Assembly: GCA_017848435.1 (NCBI GenBank)
Contig: JAFEHU010000035.1
Location: 1-57,142 of the forward strand
DNA: 57,142 nt
Source of the DNA: Burkholderiaceae bacterium
GTDB taxonomy: Bacteria; Pseudomonadota; Gammaproteobacteria; Burkholderiales; Burkholderiaceae_C
Reading direction: 5' to 3'
Positions within the stretch are counted from its first letter, which is position 1, and every line of letters starts with the position of its first letter. The translations under genes and the position numbers were made by a program. Below, piece by piece: positions 17,701 to 26,190 of this stretch. Under the pieces are notes generated by a model that ran no database searches, was not told where the DNA came from, and worked only from the letters and a program-made list of their open reading frames with translations.

Positions 17701-20642
17701 AGGTGCGCCTGCACCCCAGCTCGCACACCGGCCGCGCGCTGCGGGAGTACGACAGTGCGTTGGGGATCGGTGGGCAGATGGTGGCCGAGCGTGCGCCAGG
17801 CTATGTGGCGGCAGCCCGCGTGCCGCGGCCAGCGCGCGCAGACGGCGACACCATCCAGATCGTCAACGCCAAAGAGCACAACCTCAAGAGCCTGTCGGTC
17901 AACATCCCGCGTGGCCAGTTCAACGTGGTCACGGGGGTCAGTGGCTCCGGCAAAAGCACGCTGGCGTTTGACATCCTGTTCAACGAAGGCCAGCGCCGCT
18001 ACCTGGAAAGCCTGAACGCCTACGCACGCAGCATCGTGCAGCCCGCAGGCCGGCCCGAGGTGGACGCGGTGTATGGCATTCCACCCACGGTGGCGATCGA
18101 GCAGCGCTTGTCGCGTGGCGGGCGCAAGAGCACGGTGGGCACCACCACCGAGGTCTGGCACTTCCTGCGCCTGCTCTATGTGAAGCTGGGCACCCAGCAT
18201 TGCGTGAAAGACGGCGCGGCCGTGATGCCCCAAACGCCTGACAGCATTGCCGCTGCATTGCTGCAGCGCTACAAGGGCCAGCACATCGGCCTGCTGGCGC
18301 CGCTGGTGGTCAACCGCAAAGGCGTCTACACCGAGCTGGCCGACTGGGCGCGTCCGCGTGGCTACACCCACCTGCGGGTGGACGGTGAGTTCCTGCCGAC
18401 CACGGGCTTTCCCCGCATCGACCGTTTCAAGGAGCACACCATCGAACTGCCGGTGGCCGACCTCGTGGTCAGCCCGGCGCGTGAAACCGAACTGCGCCAG
18501 GCGCTGGCACTGGCGCTGGAACATGGCAAAGGCGTGTTGCACCTGCTGGCGCCGCTGGATGGCCTGCGCGACGCCATGGCCGAAGGGTCGTCCACTGCGG
18601 CCATCGGCCGGGTGGATGTGTTCTCCACCAAACGCGCCTGCCCAGTGTGCAGCACCAGCTACGCGGAACTGGACCCGCGCCTCTTCAGCTACAACAGCAA
18701 ACACGGCTGGTGCCCAGACTGTGTGGGTACCGGGGTGGCGCTGACCCGCGAGCAGCGCAAGGCGCTGGACGACACCGTCCGAGACGACGACAACAAGGGC
18801 CGCGAGCAGACCTTTGCCGAACCTGAGCTGGACGACGTGGCCGATGCGGTGTGCGCGAGCTGCGAAGGCACGCGGCTGAACGCCCAGGCCCGTGCGGTGC
18901 AGTTCGCTGGCGTGGGCATTGCCGACATTGCGCGGCTGTCGGTGGTGGGTGTGCGCGAGTGGGTGCAGAGCCTGGCTGCCGCAGGCGTGATGAGCGGCCG
19001 CGAGGCCGACATCGCCCGCGACCTGCTGCCTGAAATTCAGGGCCGTCTGGAGTTCCTGGAGGAAGTGGGGCTGGGCTACCTGACGCTGGACCGGGGCGCC
19101 CCCACGCTCTCTGGCGGCGAGGCCCAGCGCATCCGGCTGGCGGCGCAGCTTGGCAGCAATTTGCAGGGCGTCTGCTATGTGCTGGACGAACCGACGATCG
19201 GCCTGCACGCGCGCGACAACCATATCCTGTTGAATGCCCTGCACAAGCTCGGCAACAAGGGCAACACGCTGGTGGTGGTGGAACACGACGAAGACACCAT
19301 CCGCCGCGCCGACCACATCATCGACATCGGCCCGAGCGCTGGCAAACGCGGCGGGCGGTTGGTGGCACAAGGCCGCGTTGGCGACATTTCAGCCGCCGAA
19401 GAGTCGGTGACCGGCCGCTACCTGCTGCACGCGATGAAGCACCCGCTGCAGCTGCGCCGCCTCGTGGATGCCACATCGCCGGTGGCTTTGCCGGCGCCGG
19501 TGCGGGCCGTTGCGCCGACAGAAAAGCCCACTGCCGCTGCCAAAAAACGCCTCGCCAAAGCCGCTGAAGCCGCTGTCACACCGGTTGAGCCCCAGCACTG
19601 GCTGACCGTGACCGGCGCCCACCTGCACAACCTGCAGCAGGTCAACGCCGCCATCCCGCTCAAACGGCTGGTGGCGGTGACGGGCGTGTCCGGTTCCGGC
19701 AAGTCCACGCTGGCGCGCGACGTGTTGCTGGCCAATGTGCACAGCGCCGTGTCGCGCCAGGGCAGCCGCGCCACCCGCGATCTGCCGAATGCCTGGACCG
19801 GTTGCGTGTCGGTGGACGGCTGGCACAGCATCGACCGGGTGCTGGAGGTGGACCAGACGCCGATTGGCAAAACCCCGCGCAGCTGCCCGGCCACCTACAT
19901 TGGTTTCTGGGACACCATCCGCAAGCTGTTTGCCGACACGCTGGAAGCACGGGCGCGTGGCTACGCCGCCAACCGCTTCAGCTTCAACACCGGTGAAGGC
20001 CGCTGCCCGACCTGTGAGGGCCAGGGCGTGCGCACGATTGAGATGAGTTTCCTGCCCGATGTGAAGGTGCTGTGCGAAAGCTGCCACGGCGCCCGCTTCA
20101 ACCCGGAAACCATGGCCGTGAGCTGGCGCGGCAAAAGCATTGGCGATGTGCTGCAGATGGAGGTGGACGAAGCGGTCGAATTCTTCGCCGCCATGCCCAG
20201 CATCGGCCACCCGCTGCAGTTGCTGAAAGACGTGGGGCTGGGCTACCTGACGCTGGGCCAACCTTCCCCGACGCTGAGCGGCGGCGAAGCGCAGCGCATC
20301 AAGCTGGTGACCGAGCTCAGCAAGGTGCGCGACGACATCACCCGGCGTGGCCAGAAGCCGCCCCACACGCTGTACGTGCTGGACGAACCCACGGTGGGCC
20401 TGCACATGGCCGATGTGGCCAAGCTGATCCGCGTGCTGCACCGGCTGGTGGACGGTGGGCAAAGCGTGGTGGTGATCGAACACGACCTCGATGTGATCGC
20501 CGAGGCCGACTGGGTGATTGACCTCGGGCCGGACGGGGGCAGCGCTGGCGGCACCATCGTGGCCGCTGCCACGCCGGAAGATGTGGTGCGGCTGGGCACG
20601 CCCACCGGGCAGGCGCTGGGGCCGGTGCTGGCACGGGTTTGA
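14754..20642 (+). CDS. uvrA: Double-length UvrA (excinuclease ABC subunit A, two UvrA units fused)
   Basis: 1962 aa, about twice the usual 940. Two complete UvrA units are joined near residue ~1000-1030. Four Walker A loops are intact: GPSGSGKSS (~32), GVSGSGKSS (~684), GVSGSGKST (~1059), GVSGSGKST (~1642). Four LSGGE signatures lie near 532, 878, 1451 and 1839, and the Walker B/D-loops are LDEPSIGLH, FDEPTTGLH, LDEPTIGLH and LDEPTVGLH. Zinc modules such as CPTCGGSGF...CPDCDG (~784) and CPTCEGQGV...CESCHG (~1751) are kept in both halves. Normal UvrA dimerises to find DNA lesions for UvrB. Here one chain could form an intramolecular dimer. A 'dimeric form' of UvrA is recalled from genome annotation. 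A normal-length uvrA probably exists elsewhere in the genome, so repair duty is likely but not certain. Confidence 0.93.
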   Translation: MTQGQIRIRGARQHNLKNLDLDIHTGELTVVTGPSGSGKSSLVFDTLYAEGQRRYVETFSAYARQFLDRMDKPAVDRIDGVPPAIAIDQTNPVRSSRSTVGTMTELNDHLKLLFPRAGRLFDKVTAQEVSHDSPETIYAELVARSERDNPRLVLTFPVELPGDTRPEDIEQWLSVSGFTKVQAQHEVDAPAPAHVAIKSKKAAAAHPGKQLVLDVVADRFRLHGTERARVLEAIEVALKRGSGRLNVYVLPEASDGASPEPVIWRFSTGLHCPDSNLRYAAPIPSMFSFNSAVGACETCRGFGRVIGVDYGLVIPNDKLTLRAGAIKTIQTPAWKEAQDDLMRHAEAAGIPRDTPWYKLTPEQQHWVIDGSPNWNGKWNQHWFGVRRFFEYLETKAYKMHIRVLLSKYRSYTTCPTCAGARLKTDSLLWRVGSQADADAVLPPAKRFMPHGVAWGRDQLEALPGLCLNDLMQLPIDQLRRFFTRVQASSPAAGEAGGNDSKALALLFDEISTRLKYLEDVGIGYLTLDRQSRTLSGGEVQRINLTTALGTSLVNTLFVLDEPSIGLHPRDMQRINEAMLRLRDAGNTLVVVEHDPAVMLAADRIIDMGPGPGERGGQIVFDGSLDELRHADTLTGAYLGARKHIGMGFKRMVTDSTPRLILEGVREHNLKHITVEFPLQKLVCVTGVSGSGKSSLVQDVLAPALLRHFGKATDTPGQHDRLLGTDWLSEVVFVDQSPIGKTARSNPVSYVGAWDSLREIFANAPASRQRGYTASKFSFNSGDGRCPTCGGSGFEHVEMQFLSDVYLRCPDCDGQRYRPEILDIKIERAGRFLSVADVLGLTVNEAATLFAADRDVLRALQPIVEVGLDYVKLGQPVPTLSGGEAQRLKLAGYLAEAAKSPSWGRPATSKKGTLFLFDEPTTGLHFDDIAKLMRALRRLLDVGHSLIVIEHNLDVVRASDWLIDLGPEGGDAGGYLVTEGTPEEVRLHPSSHTGRALREYDSALGIGGQMVAERAPGYVAAARVPRPARADGDTIQIVNAKEHNLKSLSVNIPRGQFNVVTGVSGSGKSTLAFDILFNEGQRRYLESLNAYARSIVQPAGRPEVDAVYGIPPTVAIEQRLSRGGRKSTVGTTTEVWHFLRLLYVKLGTQHCVKDGAAVMPQTPDSIAAALLQRYKGQHIGLLAPLVVNRKGVYTELADWARPRGYTHLRVDGEFLPTTGFPRIDRFKEHTIELPVADLVVSPARETELRQALALALEHGKGVLHLLAPLDGLRDAMAEGSSTAAIGRVDVFSTKRACPVCSTSYAELDPRLFSYNSKHGWCPDCVGTGVALTREQRKALDDTVRDDDNKGREQTFAEPELDDVADAVCASCEGTRLNAQARAVQFAGVGIADIARLSVVGVREWVQSLAAAGVMSGREADIARDLLPEIQGRLEFLEEVGLGYLTLDRGAPTLSGGEAQRIRLAAQLGSNLQGVCYVLDEPTIGLHARDNHILLNALHKLGNKGNTLVVVEHDEDTIRRADHIIDIGPSAGKRGGRLVAQGRVGDISAAEESVTGRYLLHAMKHPLQLRRLVDATSPVALPAPVRAVAPTEKPTAAAKKRLAKAAEAAVTPVEPQHWLTVTGAHLHNLQQVNAAIPLKRLVAVTGVSGSGKSTLARDVLLANVHSAVSRQGSRATRDLPNAWTGCVSVDGWHSIDRVLEVDQTPIGKTPRSCPATYIGFWDTIRKLFADTLEARARGYAANRFSFNTGEGRCPTCEGQGVRTIEMSFLPDVKVLCESCHGARFNPETMAVSWRGKSIGDVLQMEVDEAVEFFAAMPSIGHPLQLLKDVGLGYLTLGQPSPTLSGGEAQRIKLVTELSKVRDDITRRGQKPPHTLYVLDEPTVGLHMADVAKLIRVLHRLVDGGQSVVVIEHDLDVIAEADWVIDLGPDGGSAGGTIVAAATPEDVVRLGTPTGQALGPVLARV

Positions 20643-20748
20643 GGGCCACATTGCGCACAGGCGACAGCCTGTAAGGGGTTTCCTGATTGTTTTTGGCAAC
20701 GTGCCCTAGTCCAATCTAACAAATCAGCTATCAAATCAGGAGCAAATC

Positions 20749-21717
20749 ATGCGCCGTCGTCAACTCGTTCAACTGGCAGGTGCCACCCTGGTGGTGCCCG
20801 CCTTCGGTCTGCAGGCCCAGGCCGACACGTTTCCGGTCAAGCCGATCAAGCTGGTGATCGCCTTTCCGGCCGGCGGGCCGACCGACATCACCATGCGCGC
20901 GCTGGCCGACAACGCCTCCAAAATCCTTGGCCAGCCGGTGGTGGTGGAGAACAAGCCCGGTGCTGGCGGTACGTTGCCGGCGCAAGGTCTGCAGAGCGCA
21001 CCTGCCGACGGCTACACGCTGGCGCAAATTCCGCTCGGTGTGTTCCGCCTGCCGTACACCACCAAGATCAGCTGGGATCCGGTGAAAGACATCAGCTACG
21101 TGCTCAACGTCACCGGCTATGCGTTTGGCCTGGTGGTGCCCGCCGACTCGCAGCTGCGCACCTGGACACACTTTGTCGCCTGGGCCAAGGCCAACCCTGG
21201 CAAGCTGAGCTACGGCTCCACCGGCACACTCACCAGCCCCCACCTGACGATGGAGCTGGTGGCGCAGAAGCTGGGGCTGGAACTGCTGCACGTGCCTTAC
21301 AAGGGCAGTGCCGATCTGATGCAGGCGGTGCTGGGCGGGCACGTGATGGCTGCGTCCGACTCGACCGGCTTCGCACCCCAGGTGGAGGCAGGCAAGCTGC
21401 GGGTGCTCAACACCTGGGGTGCCGAACGTTTGGCCAAGTTCCCGGATGCGCCCACGCTGAAAGAGCTGGGGCTCGACATCGTGCAGAACTCGCCCTTTGG
21501 CATCGGTGCGCCCAAGGGCACGCCGGTGGCTGTGGTCAAGCGTCTGCACGACGCTTTCAAACAGGCCATGGAGATGGACAGCTACAAAACCGCGCTGGGC
21601 CGCTACGACATGGTGCCGATGTACATGGGCACCGCGCAGTACGGCAAGTTTGCCGAGAGCACCTTTGCCACCGAGAAAGCGCTGGTGGACAAACTCGGCC
21701 TGGCCAAGGCCCCCTGA
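20749..21717 (+). CDS. Bug/TctC family tripartite tricarboxylate transporter substrate-binding protein
   Basis: 322 aa. A signal peptide (MRRRQLVQLAGATLVVPAFG, cleavage near AQA, residue ~25) is followed by the family start FPVKPIKLVIAFPAGGPTDI, the PGAGGTLPAQ loop and the YGSTGTLTSPHL motif. Bug proteins are periplasmic carboxylate-binding proteins that are very numerous in Burkholderiales, mostly as orphans without their TctAB membrane partners, as here. The ligand cannot be predicted. The 5' region 20726-20746 resembles one end of the dispersed AT-rich element described elsewhere in this annotation. Confidence 0.9.
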   Translation: MRRRQLVQLAGATLVVPAFGLQAQADTFPVKPIKLVIAFPAGGPTDITMRALADNASKILGQPVVVENKPGAGGTLPAQGLQSAPADGYTLAQIPLGVFRLPYTTKISWDPVKDISYVLNVTGYAFGLVVPADSQLRTWTHFVAWAKANPGKLSYGSTGTLTSPHLTMELVAQKLGLELLHVPYKGSADLMQAVLGGHVMAASDSTGFAPQVEAGKLRVLNTWGAERLAKFPDAPTLKELGLDIVQNSPFGIGAPKGTPVAVVKRLHDAFKQAMEMDSYKTALGRYDMVPMYMGTAQYGKFAESTFATEKALVDKLGLAKAP

Positions 21718-21749
21718 CCGCAGCGCCCCCCGGGGTCAGCCCGCCTACT

Positions 21750-23378
21750 TCAGCCCGCCGTCTGCAACGCCAGCCCGGCGTGCTCGCGCAGCGGGTGGAA
21801 GTGGATCTTGGGGTGCCGTTCCTGCGCCAGCCGCAGGTCGTAGGGTGAGGTCAGCAAATAGGCCAGCGTGTCGGCCGCGTCCAGCGCCAGCTTGCCCTGG
21901 TTGGCGTCCATGAAGGCGCGCAGCTCCTGGGGCGTGTCGGCGGTGATCCAGCGGGCGCCCACAAAGCGGCTGCTTTCGAGCTTCATGTCCACGTCGTACT
22001 CGGCCTTCAGGCGGTGCTGCACCACTTCAAACTGCAGCTGGCCCACGGCACCCAGCAGCATCAGGCCGCCCACCGTGGGGCGGAACACCTGGATCGCACC
22101 TTCTTCACCCAGCTGCACCAGACCCGCCTGCAGCTGTTTGCCGCGCAGCGGGTTGGTGAGCACGGCTGTCTGGAACAGCTCGGGCGCAAAAAAGGGCAGG
22201 CCAGTGAACTGCAGGCTCACACCGTCGGTGATGGTGTCGCCCAGCTGCACGCCGCCGTGGATGGTGAAGCCGATGATGTCGCCGGCATAGGCCTCGCTCA
22301 CCGCCTCGCGGCGCTGGCTCATGAAGGTCACCACGCTGGTGGGCCGCAGCTCCTTGGCGGTGCGCTGGATCTTGAGCTTCATGCCGGTCTGGTACTTGCC
22401 GGAACACACGCGCAGGAAGGCGATGCGGTCGCGGTGCGACGGGTCCATGTTGGCCTGCACCTTGAACACCACGCCGGAGAACGCGGTGTCTTCGGGCTGC
22501 ATCACCTTGACCACCGGTTGCTTGTTGACCACCAGCGAGCTGGTGCGTGAACGCGGTGACGGTGCCAGGTCCACCAGCGCGTCCAGCACCTCCATCACAC
22601 CGAAGTTGTTGACGCCAGAGCCAAAGAACACCGGGGTCTGTTTCCCTGCCAGAAAGGCTTCGTGGTCGTAGGCGGGTGAGGCGCCCGTGGCCAGCTCCAT
22701 GGCTTCTTCGGCGGACTCGAATTCGGCGCCGAAGCGTTTCACCAGCGCGTCGCGGTCGGCCAGGGGCATGGTCTCGAAGTCGTGTGGCATGCGCTCGCTG
22801 CCCGAGTCGAACACCGTCATGGCCTGCGTGCGCAGGTTGATGATGCCGCCAAAACTTTTGCCCTGTCCCACCGGCCAGGTCATGGGCACGCAGGGCATGC
22901 CCAGTTCGCGCTCCACCTCGTCCAGAATGTCCAGCGGCTCGCGCACCTCGCGGTCCATCTTGTTGACGAAGGTGATGATGGGGGTGTTGCGCTGCCGGCA
23001 GACCTCGATCAGCCGGCGCGTCTGCGCCTCCACACCGTTGGCCGCGTCAATCACCATCAGCGCCGAATCCACCGCCGTCAGCACGCGGTAGGTGTCTTCC
23101 GAGAAGTCCTTGTGGCCGGGGGTGTCCAGCAGGTTGATGACGTGGTCGCGGTACAGCATCTGCATCACCGACGAAGCGACCGAAATGCCACGCTGCTTCT
23201 CGATCTCCATCCAGTCGCTGGTGGCGTGGCGGCTGGCCTTGCGCGCCTTCACCGAGCCGGCAATCTGGATCGCACCCGAGAACAGCAGCAGCTTCTCCGT
23301 CAGCGTGGTTTTGCCGGCGTCGGGGTGGGAAATGATGGCAAAGGTACGGCGGCGCCGTGTTTCAGAGGCGAAAGTCAC
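21750..23378 (-). CDS. prfC: Peptide chain release factor 3 (GTPase)
   Basis: 542 aa from GTG at 23378, which has CGGAG 5-6 bases upstream and gives VTFASETRRRRTFAIIS, the expected N-terminus. A longer frame up to 23471 would run through the promoter and riboswitch of ahcY and is rejected. GTPase motifs: SHPDAGKTTLTEKLL (G1), RGISVASS (G2), DTPGHKDF (G3), NKMDRE (G4). RF3 recycles RF1/RF2 from the ribosome after termination. The gene is divergent from ahcY. Confidence 0.94.
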   Translation of the reverse strand: MTFASETRRRRTFAIISHPDAGKTTLTEKLLLFSGAIQIAGSVKARKASRHATSDWMEIEKQRGISVASSVMQMLYRDHVINLLDTPGHKDFSEDTYRVLTAVDSALMVIDAANGVEAQTRRLIEVCRQRNTPIITFVNKMDREVREPLDILDEVERELGMPCVPMTWPVGQGKSFGGIINLRTQAMTVFDSGSERMPHDFETMPLADRDALVKRFGAEFESAEEAMELATGASPAYDHEAFLAGKQTPVFFGSGVNNFGVMEVLDALVDLAPSPRSRTSSLVVNKQPVVKVMQPEDTAFSGVVFKVQANMDPSHRDRIAFLRVCSGKYQTGMKLKIQRTAKELRPTSVVTFMSQRREAVSEAYAGDIIGFTIHGGVQLGDTITDGVSLQFTGLPFFAPELFQTAVLTNPLRGKQLQAGLVQLGEEGAIQVFRPTVGGLMLLGAVGQLQFEVVQHRLKAEYDVDMKLESSRFVGARWITADTPQELRAFMDANQGKLALDAADTLAYLLTSPYDLRLAQERHPKIHFHPLREHAGLALQTAG

Positions 23379-23408
23379 ACAAACTCCGGGGAATGTCAGA
23401 CCAGGCAG

Positions 23409-23437
23409 CATGGTCGGGGAAAGCCCACCAGTATAAT
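23409..23437 (+). promoter_or_regulatory. Sigma-70 promoter of ahcY
   Basis: A perfect TATAAT (-10) lies at 23432-23437. The -35 position with 17-bp spacing (23409-23414, CATGGT) is weak. The expected transcription start is about 23444, which coincides with the 5' end of the SAH riboswitch; this agreement supports both calls. Confidence 0.7.
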
Positions 23438-23445
23438 TTGTGGCT

Positions 23446-23518
23446 TCCGAGGAGCGTTGCAGCGCCCCCAATCACCAAGTGGGGCGTGAGGCTCGGATTC
23501 ACTCTGCAACGACGCTCG
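23446..23518 (+). promoter_or_regulatory. S-adenosylhomocysteine (SAH) riboswitch
   Basis: The pattern TTCCGAGGAGCG...GAGGCTCGG...CTGCAACGACGCTC matches the SAH riboswitch class recalled from proteobacterial ahcY leaders. All helices can be paired: P1, GAGCG (23452-23456) with CGCTC (23513-23517), and TTGCAG (23457-23462) with CTGCAA (23504-23509). P2 is GCCCC (23464-23468) with GGGGC (23481-23485). The pseudoknot is CCGAG (23447-23451) with CTCGG (23492-23496). SAH binding turns on expression of its own hydrolase. It lies 83 bases before the ahcY start. Confidence 0.93.
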
Positions 23519-23601
23519 CCCACTGTCCTGTGAGGTGAGCGCTTCTTTCCGAAGCAAATCCCCTGGATGGTGGTTGTATTCAATTCATTTTGGACCAAAC
23601 C

Positions 23602-25038
23602 ATGAGCGCCATTCTCAAAACCGTTCCCGCCCACGACTACGCCATTGCCGACCTCTCGCTCGCCGACTGGGGCCGCAAGGAAATCCGCATCGCCGAAACT
23701 GAAATGCCCGGTCTGATGGCCATCCGCGAGGAATTCGCCAAGGCCCAGCCGCTGAAAGGCGCGCGCATCACCGGCTCGTTGCACATGACCATCCAGACTG
23801 CGGTGCTGGTGGAAACGCTGCAGGCCCTGGGCGCCGATGTGCGTTGGGCTTCTTGCAACATCTTCTCCACCCAAGACCACGCCGCTGCGGCTTTGGTGGC
23901 CAACGGCACCCCGGTGTTCGCGCACAAGGGCGAGACCTTGGACGATTACTGGAAGTTCACCCACAACATCTTCGAGTTCTCCGGCGCCAAGGGCACGGCC
24001 GAAGAAGGCCCGAACATGATTCTGGACGACGGCGGTGACGCCACGCTGCTGATGCACCTGGGCACCCGCGCCGAAAAAGACATTTCCCTGCTGGCCAAGC
24101 CGGGCAGCGAAGAAGAAATCTGCCTGTTCAACAGCATCAAGGCCAAGCTGGCACAAGACCCGACCTGGTACAGCCGCCGCCTGAAAAACATCATCGGCGT
24201 GACCGAAGAAACCACCACCGGCGTGCTGCGCCTGAACGAAATGAGCGCCAAGGGCACCCTGGCCCTGCGCGCCATCAACGTGAACGACTCGGTGACCAAG
24301 AGCAAGTTCGACAACCTGTACGGTTGCCGCGAGTCCTTGGTGGACGCCGTCAAGCGCGCCACCGACGTGATGATCGCCGGCAAGGTGGCGGTGGTGGCCG
24401 GCTACGGCGACGTGGGCAAGGGCTCGGCCCAGGCGCTGCGTGCCCTGAGCGCGCAAGTGTGGGTGACCGAGATCGACCCCATCAACGCGCTGCAGGCCGC
24501 GATGGAAGGCTACAAGGTCGTGACCATGGACTACGCCGCCGACAAGTGCGACATCTTCGTGTCCGCTACCGGCAACAAGAACGTCATCACCTACGAGCAC
24601 ATGGCCAAGATGAAAGACCAGGCCATCGTCTGCAACATCGGCCACTTTGACAACGAAATTGACGTTGCCGCGCTGGACAAGTGCACCTGGGAAGAGATCA
24701 AGCCCCAGGTCGACCACGTGATCTTTCCGGACGGCAAGCGCATCATCTTGTTGGCCAAGGGCCGCTTGGTGAACCTGGGCTGCGGCACCGGCCACCCCAG
24801 CTTTGTGATGTCGTCGAGTTTCGCCAACCAGACCATTGCGCAGATCGAACTGTTCACCAAGCAGTCCGACTACGAAGTGGGCAAGGTCTATGTGCTGCCC
24901 AAGCACCTGGACGAGAAGGTGGCGCGGTTGCACCTGAAGAAGGTCGGCGCGGTGCTGAGCGAGCTCACAGACGAGCAGGCGGCTTACATCGGTGTGAGCA
25001 AAGTCGGCCCCTACAAAGCCAACACCTACCGTTATTGA
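23602..25038 (+). CDS. ahcY: Adenosylhomocysteinase (SAH hydrolase)
   Basis: 478 aa from ATG 23602, as usual for the bacterial long form. Seen: [36 protein letters not shown], the NAD-binding loop [13 protein letters not shown], and the C-terminal [12 protein letters not shown] ending that closes the neighbouring subunit's NAD site. It splits SAH to homocysteine and adenosine. It is expressed from the riboswitch-controlled promoter just upstream and is followed by tlyA and metF, so methyl-cycle genes are grouped here. Confidence 0.97.
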   Translation: MSAILKTVPAHDYAIADLSLADWGRKEIRIAETEMPGLMAIREEFAKAQPLKGARITGSLHMTIQTAVLVETLQALGADVRWASCNIFSTQDHAAAALVANGTPVFAHKGETLDDYWKFTHNIFEFSGAKGTAEEGPNMILDDGGDATLLMHLGTRAEKDISLLAKPGSEEEICLFNSIKAKLAQDPTWYSRRLKNIIGVTEETTTGVLRLNEMSAKGTLALRAINVNDSVTKSKFDNLYGCRESLVDAVKRATDVMIAGKVAVVAGYGDVGKGSAQALRALSAQVWVTEIDPINALQAAMEGYKVVTMDYAADKCDIFVSATGNKNVITYEHMAKMKDQAIVCNIGHFDNEIDVAALDKCTWEEIKPQVDHVIFPDGKRIILLAKGRLVNLGCGTGHPSFVMSSSFANQTIAQIELFTKQSDYEVGKVYVLPKHLDEKVARLHLKKVGAVLSELTDEQAAYIGVSKVGPYKANTYRY

Positions 25039-25185
25039 GCGGCGCTACTGCGCGGCCGCATGGCCGCGTTGCGGGTCCCTCCGTGAATCCTCACGACCCT
25101 CAAGGTCGCTCCGGTTCACGGCGCCTCCCGCGCCTTGCCCTGTACCCGCTCGCTACGCGCCTTGAGGCCGTCGGAAGAAAATTGA

Positions 25186-26190
25186 ATGCGCATTGACCAA
25201 CTCCTCGTGGAGCGCGGCCTGGCCTCGTCCCGTTCCCAAGCCCAGCGGCTGATTGCCGCGGGGGTGCAGTGGCGCGCCGGTGCGGCGGGCGTGGCGCCAT
25301 GGAAAAAGGTGGCCAAGAACGGCGACGAGGTGCCGGACGCGGCCGAGATCGAGTTGCTGGACCTGGCCGAGGCGCGTTACGTGTCGCGCGGCGGGCTCAA
25401 GCTCGAAGGCGCGCTGCGTGCCCTGGGCCTGGACCCGGCGGGGCAGCGCTGCCTGGACGTGGGGCAGAGCACCGGTGGTTTCACCGACTGCCTGCTGCAG
25501 GCCGGCGCGGCCCAGGTCATCGGTGTCGATGTCGGCCAGGGCCAACTGCACGAGCGGCTGCGACAGGACGCCCGGGTGGTCTGTGTCGAAGGCGTCAATG
25601 CCCGCGCACTGAGCGCCGAGGCGCTGGTCGAGGCCTGCGAGGAGGCGCTGTCCGAACGGGTCGAGGACGTCGAAGACAACGCCACCCTGCCGCAGGCGCC
25701 CTATGCCTGGATGCGCAACGGCGGCGTGGTGGACGACGATTACAACGACAGCGACGACGCCAAAGAGCACGAGGTCGAGGCCTTCAAGGCCCAGCGCGCC
25801 GAACGGGCCCGTGCCCGTGCGGCCGGCCAGCTGCCGCTGGTGCGGCGGCGCCGGCCTGGCCACGAGGCCACCGATGTGAACCCGTCCTTCGCGCTGGTCA
25901 CTGGCGACCTGTCCTTCATCTCGTTGACGCTGGTGCTGCCGGCGCTGGTGCCGCTGCTGCGGCCCGACGGCGACCTGCTGATGCTGGTCAAGCCGCAGTT
26001 CGAGTTGCAGCCGGGCCAGGTCGGCAAGGGCGGGATCGTGCGCGACCCGGCCATGTACGCGGTGGTGGAACAGCGTCTGCGCGACGCGGCAGCCGACCTG
26101 GGCCTGCACGTGCTGGCCTGGTTTGATTCCCCGATTGCGGGCGGCGACGGCAACCGCGAATTTTTCATCCATTGCAGGAAAGCGCCATGA
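25186..26190 (+). CDS. tlyA: TlyA family rRNA methyltransferase with an acidic insertion
   Basis: 334 aa; family members are usually 240-270. The N-terminal S4-like RNA-binding domain (MRIDQLLVERGLASSRSQAQ) leads to the family motif ARYVSRGGLKLEGAL and then the FtsJ-like SAM site LDVGQSTGGFTDCLLQ. The C-terminal catalytic part shows GDLSFISL and LVKPQFE. Residues ~145-232 hold an extra segment, first acidic (VVDDDYNDSDDAKEHEVE) and then basic (AQRAERARARAAG, VRRRRPGHE). Known TlyA enzymes 2'-O-methylate cytidines in 16S/23S rRNA. The insert lies between the SAM-binding half and GDLSF. The start ATG 25186 follows 147 bp of non-coding DNA after ahcY; the stop overlaps metF. Confidence 0.88.
   Translation: MRIDQLLVERGLASSRSQAQRLIAAGVQWRAGAAGVAPWKKVAKNGDEVPDAAEIELLDLAEARYVSRGGLKLEGALRALGLDPAGQRCLDVGQSTGGFTDCLLQAGAAQVIGVDVGQGQLHERLRQDARVVCVEGVNARALSAEALVEACEEALSERVEDVEDNATLPQAPYAWMRNGGVVDDDYNDSDDAKEHEVEAFKAQRAERARARAAGQLPLVRRRRPGHEATDVNPSFALVTGDLSFISLTLVLPALVPLLRPDGDLLMLVKPQFELQPGQVGKGGIVRDPAMYAVVEQRLRDAAADLGLHVLAWFDSPIAGGDGNREFFIHCRKAP

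Noticed and set aside
15141-19370. 1409-codon minus-strand open frame opposite uvrA
   Set aside because: Its composition mirrors the codons of the highly conserved sense gene and no domain can be recognised; the UvrA motifs on the plus strand are unambiguous.
20726-20746. A sixth copy of the dispersed element before the Bug protein gene
   Set aside because: Only the first block (GCTA-9 nt-GAGC) matches; the 15-nt spacing and ACTAAGG block are absent, so it may be chance.
23379-23471. N-terminal extension of prfC to 23471
   Set aside because: It would cover the ahcY promoter and riboswitch, lacks a ribosome site, and extends the family's normal N-terminus by about 30 residues.
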